From NCBI GenBank assembly GCA_965370435.1, contig CBDUUP010000132.1, forward strand, positions 1 through 10,592: a DNA stretch of 10,592 bases, written 5' to 3'. This DNA is from CBDUUP01 sp965370435. GTDB taxonomy: Bacteria; Chloroflexota; Anaerolineae; Anaerolineales; UBA11579. How positions within the stretch are numbered: position 1 is the first letter of the stretch; each line of letters begins with the position of its first letter. The notes below the pieces were generated by a model. The model saw nothing but the letters and a program-made list of their open reading frames with translations. It had not been told where the DNA came from and ran no database searches. The translations under genes were made by a program, and so were the position numbers. This document shows positions 1 through 5,805 of this stretch, piece after piece.

Positions 1-537
1 GTCGCAGGCGAGTTCCAACTCCGCAACAGCAACAGTCCCGGCCCGCCCGACCTCACCCTCTCCCATCCCAACCTGATCGGCGGCCTGCCTCTGGCCGGAG
101 ACTGGAACGGCGACGGCTTCGACACCCTGGGATACTACCTGAACGGGTCGGTAAACCTGCGCAACTCCCTGACCATCGGGAATCCAGAGATCAAGTTCAC
201 CTTCGGCGGCCCCGGCCTCACCCCCCTCGCCGGGGACTGGGATGGAGACGGGATAGACACCATCGGCGCCTTCGATCCCCTCATCGGGGAATTCCAACTC
301 CGCAACACCAACAGCGCCGGCCCGGCCGACATCACCATTATCCATAACCAATTGGTCGGCAAGCTTCCCCTGACCGGGGACTGGGACGGGGACGGCGATG
401 ACACTCTCGGCGTCTATAATCCTAATAACGGCAATGTATTCATGCGCAACACCAACACCTTCGGCCCGGCCGACCTCAGCTTCATCTACGGCGGCCCCGG
501 TCTGTTTCCCGTCACCGGGGATTGGGACGGCAGTTAG
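1..537 (+). CDS. C-terminal part of a GDWDGDG-repeat protein (partial, 5' end outside window)
   Basis: The reading frame is open from base 1 and stops at 535-537, leaving 178 residues without a start. The visible part consists of repeats of about 45-48 residues: the core GDW(D/N)GDGxDTxGxY recurs with GDW at residues 33, 78, 126 and 173, separated by a stretch with (F/V)xxRNxN...GPxD and an aromatic/GGPGL segment. The D-W-D-G-D-G-x-D core resembles the calcium-binding loops of FG-GAP/VCBS-type beta-propeller blades, so a secreted or surface beta-propeller is likely. That is family inference: neither the signal peptide nor any catalytic domain is in the window. The protein stops directly after the fifth GDWDG, so the last repeat is only a stub. 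This may be the natural end, as a propeller can be closed by the first blade, or a truncation. A hairpin terminator follows and separates it from the acyltransferase genes. Confidence 0.8.
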   Translation, partial: VAGEFQLRNSNSPGPPDLTLSHPNLIGGLPLAGDWNGDGFDTLGYYLNGSVNLRNSLTIGNPEIKFTFGGPGLTPLAGDWDGDGIDTIGAFDPLIGEFQLRNTNSAGPADITIIHNQLVGKLPLTGDWDGDGDDTLGVYNPNNGNVFMRNTNTFGPADLSFIYGGPGLFPVTGDWDGS

Positions 538-556
538 CGGTCAACCTCTCTCACCA

Positions 557-599
557 GCAGCCTCCCGTGAATTCCCATCTCACGGGAGGCCTGCCTTTA
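557..599 (+). terminator. Hairpin terminator after the repeat-protein gene
   Basis: A perfect 10-bp stem (561-570 CCTCCCGTGA with 580-589 TCACGGGAGG) encloses a 9-nt loop. The stem can be extended by GCAG 557-560 with CTGC 591-594 around a bulged C. It starts 20 bases after the stop codon and is followed by TTTAT. The T tract is short, so this is a weak-to-moderate intrinsic terminator; transcript-end stabilisation is an alternative role. Confidence 0.6.
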
Positions 600-661
600 T
601 CCCGATCCGCCATCTGTAACTTCATATCGGAATCCCCATCTCCCAAACTCACCCCCTCGCC

Positions 662-717
662 ACTTGCCCACTTGCCTCCCTGTTTCCCTGTATACCTGTT
701 TCCCTGTTTACCTATTC
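662..717. repeat. Degenerate 8-bp tandem repeat, 7 units
   Basis: Seven consecutive 8-bp units can be laid out without gaps: ACTTGCCC, ACTTGCCT, CCCTGTTT, CCCTGTAT, ACCTGTTT, CCCTGTTT, ACCTATTC. The period matches the much longer array at 3731-3866, although the unit sequence differs. It lies just upstream of the SGNH gene, and its last units include the candidate -35 element. Confidence 0.7.
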
Positions 718-735
718 CCCAATCCGCGATAAAAT
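707..735 (+). promoter_or_regulatory. Candidate sigma-70-like promoter for the SGNH-MBOAT-ACP unit
   Basis: TTTACC (707-712, 4 of 6 to TTGACA) is followed after exactly 17 bases by TAAAAT (730-735, 5 of 6 to TATAAT). A start site near 742 would leave a leader of about 33 bases before the GTG at 775. The match is by eye only. The -35 sits inside the 8-bp repeat, so gain or loss of repeat units could alter promoter spacing or strength. Confidence 0.4.
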
Positions 736-774
736 CTACCCACCCTTATCTCCAACCACCCAAGGACCCAACCC

Positions 775-1902
775 GTGCAATACCTGAAAAACCAGCGCGT
801 GCGCTTGCAACTAAACTATCCCCTTGGCCGCAGGCTGGCATTAGCCGCCATCATCATCATCCTCTCCTCCATCCTGCTGGAGACCGCCGCCCGGACCAGC
901 TTCATCCAGTCCCGCATCCCCTTCCAGGCTTACGGAACCAACCACATCCAATTCGAATTCCAAGTGAAAAACTTGGACGCCTTCGTAGCCCGCCACGGCC
1001 CGCCGGACTGCTTCATCCTCGGCAACTCCATGTCTCTCCGGGGCATAGACCCCCCAGCCCTCAACGCCGCCTACCAAAACCTGGCCGGAGAAGACCTCCT
1101 CTGCTACAACTTCAGCATCGTAGGGGCCAACCTCTCCATCACCGCCTCCTTTGCCCAGATGCTGGTGAATAAATACCATCCCCGCCTCTTCATCCTGGGG
1201 ACCAGCTTCCTCGACTACTCGGAGTTCAGGGAAAGGTGGGTAGATTCTCGTTTCGAAGAAAACGCCTGGCTCCATTATCAAATAGGTGAATTTTCTCTGC
1301 AAGGAGGGCTTATTGAACATTCTGCCGCCTACCGGTCTCTTATGCTCTTCAGCTACAGCGCGTATGACCGCTTCGATTTTACCAGCGTCAACAAAGAAGT
1401 CAACAAGTGGAGCGCGCAGCTTTCCAGTTCCGGCTACGGGTTTTCCGTTCAGGTCGGAAACGTCACCCAACCGGTCAAACAAAAGAAAAACCAATCCTTC
1501 CTCCGGCAATTTGGAGACTTCAACATATCCTCCCGCAACCTCGCCGCGGTGGACAACATACTCATTCTCGCCCAACAAAACCAGATCCAAGTCATCCTCC
1601 TCCAAATGCCCTACCATCCCTCCCTGGTCGAACTCCTGAACGCGGACGGCCAGCCCATGCCCCAAAAAGAAGCGCTGGATAACTACATCCTGCAAACCCA
1701 AATCCAGCTCCAAAGCCTCGCCAACGCGAATAGCCTCCCCTATTGGAGCATCCCCCCAGACGCATCTATCCCTATTAAAAGCTGGCACGACCGCTTCCAC
1801 CTCAACTTTGACGGCAGCCGGTTATTCAGCCGCTGGCTGGCCCAACAAATTTCCCTGGCCGTAGCCCAGAGACAAATATCCGATCCCGCTGCGGGGAGAT
1901 AA
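775..1902 (+). CDS. Membrane-anchored SGNH-type acyltransferase/esterase (DltD/AlgJ-like role)
   Basis: A 375-residue protein. Residues 1-20 are basic and are followed by one hydrophobic segment (about 21-36, LALAAIIIILSSILL), giving a signal anchor with the rest outside the cytoplasm. The body fits an SGNH fold: block I FILGNSMS has G83-N84-S85, with GNS in place of the usual GDS and S85 as candidate nucleophile; a YNFSIVGAN segment may be block II; and near the C-terminus WHDRFHLNFDG gives a D339-x-x-H342 block V pair. These are the positions expected of a Ser-Asp-His triad. In alginate O-acetylation and D-alanylation systems, such anchored SGNH proteins act with an MBOAT partner to move an acyl group to an extracytoplasmic polymer. 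The MBOAT gene starts 7 bases downstream, which supports that role here. The GTG start is chosen because AAGGA (762-766) sits 8 bases upstream and the next in-frame ATG is inside block I. The acyl donor and acceptor are unknown. Confidence 0.75.
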   Translation: MQYLKNQRVRLQLNYPLGRRLALAAIIIILSSILLETAARTSFIQSRIPFQAYGTNHIQFEFQVKNLDAFVARHGPPDCFILGNSMSLRGIDPPALNAAYQNLAGEDLLCYNFSIVGANLSITASFAQMLVNKYHPRLFILGTSFLDYSEFRERWVDSRFEENAWLHYQIGEFSLQGGLIEHSAAYRSLMLFSYSAYDRFDFTSVNKEVNKWSAQLSSSGYGFSVQVGNVTQPVKQKKNQSFLRQFGDFNISSRNLAAVDNILILAQQNQIQVILLQMPYHPSLVELLNADGQPMPQKEALDNYILQTQIQLQSLANANSLPYWSIPPDASIPIKSWHDRFHLNFDGSRLFSRWLAQQISLAVAQRQISDPAAGR

Positions 1903-1909
1903 GCAAACC

Positions 1910-3328
1910 ATGCCCATCACCTCCCTTGATTTTGGATACTTCGTACTGGCCTCCCTGGCAGTTTATTACCTGCTTCCCGGCAGGTTTCAAAACCTCTTTC
2001 TGCTCCTCATATCCTATTACTTTTACTTCACCTGGAACTGGCTTTATGTCCCTGTCCTTTTAGGCATGACCATTTTCAATTTCTATTACGCCCAATTCTT
2101 GCAGAGAACCGCTCCTGACCGCCAGAAACCCGCCCTCAGAATTGGGGTTCTGGTCAACCTCGCCGTTTTTGCCGTCTTTTTATTTGGAGGTTCATTGAAC
2201 TTGAGCTTGGCCGCTCTCTTTAAGCGCCTCGGCTCCCCCGGCCTCGTCATCAACATCCTTTTCCCCTTGGGATTTTCTTATTACGTTTTCGAATGTATTT
2301 CCTACCTGATTGACGTTAGACTCAAACGCACCCCTGCCAGCGCCAATTTCTTCGATTTCGCCTTGTACCTCGCCTACTTCCCCAAGCTCATCTCCGGCCC
2401 CCTCGAGCGCGGCCGCCTCTTCTTGCCCCAGCTAACCGAGAAGAAATCCATAGACAACACCCTCCTCGCCCGCAGCCTGGTCCTCATTTTCACCGGTCTC
2501 TTCCGTATGTTGGTTTTATCTGGATTGTTCATCATCCTGCTTCCTCCCACCGTGTTCAATGAACCCCTTGAATACACCAGCGCCGAACTGCTGGTGAGTA
2601 TCATCCTATTCAGCTTCTACCTCTACAACCAATTCGCCGGATACACCAATATTGTGCGCGGCATCAGCGCTCTATTTGGAATCGAACTTTCCCCCAACTT
2701 CAGATTTCCCTTCTTCGCCCGCAACTTCACCGAATTCTGGAACCGCTGGCACATTTCGCTCTCCCACTGGCTGCGAGACTACATTTACTTCCCCGCCAGC
2801 CGGGCCTCCCGTCGCCGTTTTCCCAACCCCGCCAACCTGGTCAATCTGATGCTGCCCCCCCTGGCAACCATGCTGGTCAGCGGGATGTGGCATGGTTCAA
2901 GCTGGCATTTACTGGCCTGGGGCGCGCTCCACGGCGGGTATCTGTTGATAGAACGCTTGCCCACTTTATGGGGAGCCGCCCTCGTCCCGGTCTCCGAGCG
3001 TCCCCGCTGGCGCCAATGGTTGGGAAGTGGCCTGGTTTTCAGCCTGGCCACCCTGGCCTGGATACCCTTCCTCATGGATATACCCACCAGCAAACGCTAC
3101 CTGTACGGCATCCTCCAGGGCAACACCTGGCATCTCCCTGGCTTGCTCCCCTTTATCATCATGGCTTTCTCCCTCCTGCTGGATTGGGTCCAGTTCCGCC
3201 CCGACGATGAATTCATCTTCCTGAAATGGCCTCCCTGGATTCAGTCATTGCTTATGGCATTGGTCGTTTTTGCGGTCGTTATCGTTTATAATTTGCAGAC
3301 TGCGCCAGACACCTTTATATATCCATAA
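1910..3328 (+). CDS. MBOAT family membrane O-acyltransferase (AlgI/DltB-like)
   Basis: A 472-residue, very hydrophobic multi-pass membrane protein of normal length for the AlgI/DltB branch of the MBOAT family. Hallmarks: an N-terminal LLISYYFYFTWNW segment; the central FWNRWHISLSHWLRDYIYFP block typical of AlgI-like proteins; and GMWHGSSWHLLAWGALHG with H328, H333 and H341, which contains the conserved MBOAT histidines (H328 and H341 are the best active-site candidates). The family transfers acyl groups from a cytoplasmic donor (acyl-CoA or acyl-carrier protein) through a membrane tunnel to an acceptor or partner outside. It lies 7 bases after the SGNH gene, with GGGGAGA about a dozen bases before the ATG, so the two are almost certainly cotranscribed and probably work together. 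The carrier-protein gene 43 bases downstream suggests a carrier-bound rather than CoA-bound donor, as in DltB/DltC; that last point is inference. Confidence 0.88.
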   Translation: MPITSLDFGYFVLASLAVYYLLPGRFQNLFLLLISYYFYFTWNWLYVPVLLGMTIFNFYYAQFLQRTAPDRQKPALRIGVLVNLAVFAVFLFGGSLNLSLAALFKRLGSPGLVINILFPLGFSYYVFECISYLIDVRLKRTPASANFFDFALYLAYFPKLISGPLERGRLFLPQLTEKKSIDNTLLARSLVLIFTGLFRMLVLSGLFIILLPPTVFNEPLEYTSAELLVSIILFSFYLYNQFAGYTNIVRGISALFGIELSPNFRFPFFARNFTEFWNRWHISLSHWLRDYIYFPASRASRRRFPNPANLVNLMLPPLATMLVSGMWHGSSWHLLAWGALHGGYLLIERLPTLWGAALVPVSERPRWRQWLGSGLVFSLATLAWIPFLMDIPTSKRYLYGILQGNTWHLPGLLPFIIMAFSLLLDWVQFRPDDEFIFLKWPPWIQSLLMALVVFAVVIVYNLQTAPDTFIYP

Positions 3329-3371
3329 TTGCTTGCGGCCTGCAAAAAAATCCCTGCTGAGAGAGTGAACG

Positions 3372-3629
3372 ATGGAAAGAGATGAAATCCTAGAGAAAGT
3401 CAAAACCTACGTCGCCACCGAACTGCTTAAAAACGCCGAGTACGACCTGAAGGAAGATGAACCCCTGTTCTCCAACGGAGCCATCGATTCCTTCGCTATG
3501 GCCCAGATCGGCGTTTTCATCGAGACCGAATTTGATCTCTACATCCCCGACCCAGACCTGACCGTCGAGAACATGGACACCTCCGGCCAGATCGCCGACC
3601 GCATCATCCAGGGTTTGAACTCCCAGTAA
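3372..3629 (+). CDS. Acyl carrier protein (stand-alone, DltC-like position)
   Basis: An 85-residue acidic helical protein with the carrier-protein signature NGAIDSFAMAQ. Ser40 in the D-S-F motif is the expected 4'-phosphopantetheine attachment site (usually DSL; the Phe is a mild variant). The length and the FIETEFDLYIPDPDLTVENMDT helix II-III region fit type II carrier proteins, including those that pair with stand-alone AMP ligases. It follows the MBOAT gene by 43 bases, with GAGAGAG just before the ATG, and precedes two acyl-AMP ligase genes. The simplest reading is that it receives the acyl group from one or both ligases and presents it to the MBOAT. A general fatty-acid-synthesis ACP is less likely, as no fab gene is nearby. 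Confidence 0.88.
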   Translation: MERDEILEKVKTYVATELLKNAEYDLKEDEPLFSNGAIDSFAMAQIGVFIETEFDLYIPDPDLTVENMDTSGQIADRIIQGLNSQ

Positions 3630-3659
3630 CTTTAGTTACCGTAACAAAGTTACCGTAAC
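3626..3659. repeat. Alternating GTAAC/GTTAC palindromes just after the ACP gene
   Basis: GTAAC and GTTAC alternate five times across 34 bases. The 11-bp palindrome GTTACCGTAAC occurs twice, at 3635-3645 and 3649-3659. The stretch can also fold as one long hairpin (3626-3639 with 3641-3653, one bulged A), starting inside the ACP stop codon. There is no T tract, so it is not a standard terminator. It could be a tandem operator, an RNA-stabilising hairpin at the end of the operon, or repeat expansion. Confidence 0.6.
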
Positions 3660-3730
3660 CTTGCCAATCGCCTGACAAGAACTTCTATCGACATTCACCA
3701 TTGACAGACTACAAGATTTGTAAAAAAAAA

Positions 3731-3866
3731 TTCAGTGATTCAATCTTTCAGTGATTCAATCTTTCAGTGCTTCAGTCTTTCAGTGTTTCAGTCTTTCAGT
3801 GCTTCAGTGTTTCTGTGTTTCAATCTTTCAGTCTTTCAGTGATTCAGTCTTTCAGTGTTTCAGTGT
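3731..3866. repeat. Tandem array of seventeen 8-bp units (TTCAGTNN)
   Basis: Seventeen contiguous 8-bp units run without a gap. The first six bases are TTCAGT in 13 units, TTCAAT in three and TTCTGT in one. The last two bases vary among GA, CT, GC and GT. The first four units form an exact 16-bp dimer repeat (3731-3746 equals 3747-3762). There is no spacer/repeat alternation, so it is not CRISPR. Copy number is likely variable through slippage. It sits 82 bases before the first FAAL gene. Confidence 0.9.
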
Positions 3867-3875
3867 TAGGGTTTT

Positions 3876-3895
3876 CTCCGCGTCTCTGCGGTGAA
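3876..3895 (+). repeat. Short dispersed repeat, copy A, upstream of FAAL 1
   Basis: CTCCGCGTCTCTGCGGTGAA matches copy B (5770-5789) at 17 of 20 positions, and all three differences are C/T. It ends 53 bases before the FAAL 1 start. It belongs to a widespread type of bacterial intergenic repeat whose complementary strand reads like TTCACCACAGAGACACAGAG and which often yields spurious HHRDTE-like peptides. Confidence 0.7.
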
Positions 3896-3948
3896 TTTTT
3901 AACGATAGTTATTTCTCTCAACATTCATTTAAGGATACCCCCTAAGAA

Positions 3949-5685
3949 ATGAAGACCAATATCATCGTTGACGTGCTCCAACAACGTGCCCAGGAAGACG
4001 CCGATAAATTAGCCTTCCTGTTCCTCGACCAGGGCGAGGTGGAAAGCGAACGCATCACCTTCGCCGAGCTGGACCGCGACGCCCGCCGCATCGCCAACCA
4101 CCTGCTCACCCTCACCCAGCCCGGTGAACGGGCCTTGTTGATCTACCCTCCCGGCCTGGACTTCATCCGGGCCTTTTACGGCTGCCTCTATGCGGGCGTC
4201 CTCCCCATCCCCACCAACCCCCCCGGCCGCAACCGCTCGGTCCAGCGCCTGATGGCCATCAGCCAGGACGCCCAGGCCTCCCTGGGCCTCACCACCCCAG
4301 AGTTCCTCACCCTCTTCGGCGAGCAGTTGCAGCAGTTCCCTCCTTTAAGAGCTTTGAACTGGCAGACCCACGACACCCTCCAATCCGACCCCGACCTCTG
4401 GCGGCGTCCCAACCTGGCCCCCGATAGTCTGGCCTTCATTCAATACACCTCCGGCTCCACCGCCTCCCCCAGAGGGGTCATGATCAGCCATCACAACCTG
4501 TCCTACAGCCGAGACGTGGTCGCCAATGGCCGCAAACGCGAACTCTCCCCCGATGCCGTCATCCTGGGATGGTCGCCCATCTTTCACGACATGGGCCTGA
4601 TCCTGGGCGTCGTCCAGGGCATTTATGACAACAACCCCAGCGTGCTGATGTCGCCCATCGCCTTCATGCAGCGGCCCGCTCGCTGGCTGGAAGCCATCAC
4701 CAAATACAAAGCCACCATCAGCGGCGGGCCGAATTTCTCCTTTGAGATATGCGCCAACAAAGTCACCGCCGAAGAGCGCGCCAACCTGGACCTGAGTTCC
4801 TGGAAGCTGGCCTTCAACAGCGCCGAACCGGTGCGCAAAGAAACCCAGGATCGCTTTTACCAGACCTTCGCCGAATGCGGCTTCCAGTACGAGACCTTCT
4901 ACCCCTGCTACGGCATGGCCGAAGCCACCCTGCTGCTTTCCATCTATGGGAACGAGAAGAAGACCCTCACCTTCCCCGCCGACCGCGCCGCCCTGGAAGA
5001 AGGCCGCATCGTCGAAGCTGACCCCGAGGGGGGCAAAAACACCCAGCTTCTGGTCAACTGCGGCCAACCCATCCTGGAGGTCCAGGCCGCCATCGTAGAC
5101 CCGGCTACCAAATTACGCCTCCCCCCCGACCAGGTGGGCGAGATTTGGATTTCCGCCGACAACGTTGGCCAAGGCTACTGGAACCGCCCCGAAGATACCG
5201 AATACTACTTCCGAGCTTACATCCAAGACACCGGGGAAGGCCCCTTCATGCGCACCGGCGACCTGGGCTTCATGAACGATGGCGACCTGTACGTCACCGG
5301 ACGGCTGAAAGACCTCATCATCGTCCGGGGCCGCAACTACTACCCCCAGGACGTGGAATTCACCGTGGAAAAATGCCACCCCGCCATCCAGCCCGGAGGC
5401 GGCGCATCCTTCGCCCTCACGATTGACGGCGTGGAGCAGTTGGTGGTGGTCAGCGAACTTCGCAAGCAGGCCCTCCAAGACCCCGACACTGACTACGACC
5501 AGATCATCAAGACCATCCGCTTCGCCATCGCCGGTGAGCAGGGCATCCGGGCCTACGCCGTCGTCCTCATCCAGCGCGGCTCCATCCCCAAAACCTCCTC
5601 CGGCAAGATCATGCGCTCCGCCACCCACAAACTCTTCCAGAAAGACGCCCTTGATGTGGTCAAAGCCTGGCAAGCCCCCCAATAA
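3949..5685 (+). CDS. Fatty-acyl-AMP ligase 1 (FAAL-type adenylating enzyme)
   Basis: A 578-residue ANL-superfamily adenylating enzyme of usual single-domain FAAL length. Motifs in order: phosphate-binding loop YTSGSTASPRG at 166-176; FHDMGLI; YPCYGMAEATLLLS with Y321-G322 and E325, the form typical of FAALs; RTGDLGF from 435; GRLKDLIIVRGRNYYPQD from 451; and PKTSSGKIMR with the adenylation lysine at K553. The PCYGxAEATL and GRNYYPQD wording, plus the extra segment after the YG motif (about 332-360), favour FAAL over acyl-CoA ligase. FAALs make an acyl-AMP and pass the acyl group to a carrier protein, and a carrier gene lies upstream. Acyl chain length cannot be read from the sequence. The start is supported by AAGGAT (3931-3936, 12 bases upstream) and by alignment with the next gene. 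It has no fused carrier domain. It is a close paralogue of the gene that follows. Confidence 0.9.
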   Translation: MKTNIIVDVLQQRAQEDADKLAFLFLDQGEVESERITFAELDRDARRIANHLLTLTQPGERALLIYPPGLDFIRAFYGCLYAGVLPIPTNPPGRNRSVQRLMAISQDAQASLGLTTPEFLTLFGEQLQQFPPLRALNWQTHDTLQSDPDLWRRPNLAPDSLAFIQYTSGSTASPRGVMISHHNLSYSRDVVANGRKRELSPDAVILGWSPIFHDMGLILGVVQGIYDNNPSVLMSPIAFMQRPARWLEAITKYKATISGGPNFSFEICANKVTAEERANLDLSSWKLAFNSAEPVRKETQDRFYQTFAECGFQYETFYPCYGMAEATLLLSIYGNEKKTLTFPADRAALEEGRIVEADPEGGKNTQLLVNCGQPILEVQAAIVDPATKLRLPPDQVGEIWISADNVGQGYWNRPEDTEYYFRAYIQDTGEGPFMRTGDLGFMNDGDLYVTGRLKDLIIVRGRNYYPQDVEFTVEKCHPAIQPGGGASFALTIDGVEQLVVVSELRKQALQDPDTDYDQIIKTIRFAIAGEQGIRAYAVVLIQRGSIPKTSSGKIMRSATHKLFQKDALDVVKAWQAPQ

Positions 5686-5805
5686 CCTCCATCTCATCAT
5701 CCAAGGCGATCAAAGAGTTTTTAAATATTATTGTTTTTCTTTGTTTTTCTCTCTAAGCGAAGCGGCGAACTCTGTGTCTCTGTGGTGAAAAGTTTTAAAT
5801 AACCA
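5686..5805. other. 120-base spacer between the two FAAL genes
   Basis: An AT-rich stretch (about 5715-5755, with runs of T) followed by a dispersed repeat close to the next start. No coding potential is believed. TTTAAATATTATTG around 5720-5733 is promoter-like in composition, but no convincing -35/-10 pair was found. Confidence 0.4.
5770..5789 (+). repeat. Short dispersed repeat, copy B, upstream of FAAL 2
   Basis: CTCTGTGTCTCTGTGGTGAA, 17 of 20 identical to copy A at 3876-3895. It ends 16 bases before the FAAL 2 start. The bases just upstream (CTCTCTAAGCGAAGCGGCGAA) also look like part of this repeat type. A long minus-strand frame through here begins with the tell-tale HHRDTE peptide, confirming repeat rather than gene character. 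Confidence 0.75.

Larger units (their letters stand above)
3630..3948. other. 319-base spacer between ACP and first FAAL gene, without a credible gene
   Basis: The spacer holds, in order: the GTTAC/GTAAC palindromes; a perfect TTGACA (3701-3706) that could be a -35 but lacks a good -10 at normal spacing (only TAAAAA after 14 bases); a nine-A run ending at 3730; the 8-bp array 3731-3866; and a short dispersed repeat at 3876-3895. A 61-codon frame crossing the array is only the repeat read as Ser/Val/Phe/Gln and is not believed. The spacing suggests the FAAL genes may have their own promoter. Confidence 0.55.

Noticed and set aside
841..1800. 319-codon open frame on the minus strand
   Set aside because: It is antisense to the SGNH gene, which has recognisable catalytic blocks; the reverse frame has none and reflects strand composition.
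3329..3371. Terminator between MBOAT and ACP genes (TTGCGGCCTGCAA followed by an A run)
   Set aside because: The stem is very short and the following run is A, not T, on the transcribed sense; cotranscription remains the simplest view.
3731..3866. CRISPR array
   Set aside because: Units are 8 bp and contiguous, with no 20-50 bp spacers and no cas genes nearby.
3767..3952. Small + strand ORF overlapping the FAAL 1 start by ATGA
   Set aside because: It is almost entirely the 8-bp tandem array read as Ser/Val/Phe/Gln; the 4-base overlap with the start codon is coincidental and no ribosome-binding site precedes it.
4345..5067. 240-codon and similar (6370-7251) minus-strand frames in the FAAL genes
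   Set aside because: Equivalent shadow frames appear at the same place in both paralogues because the sense sequence is conserved. The reverse translations are Gly/Val/Ala-rich without domain features.
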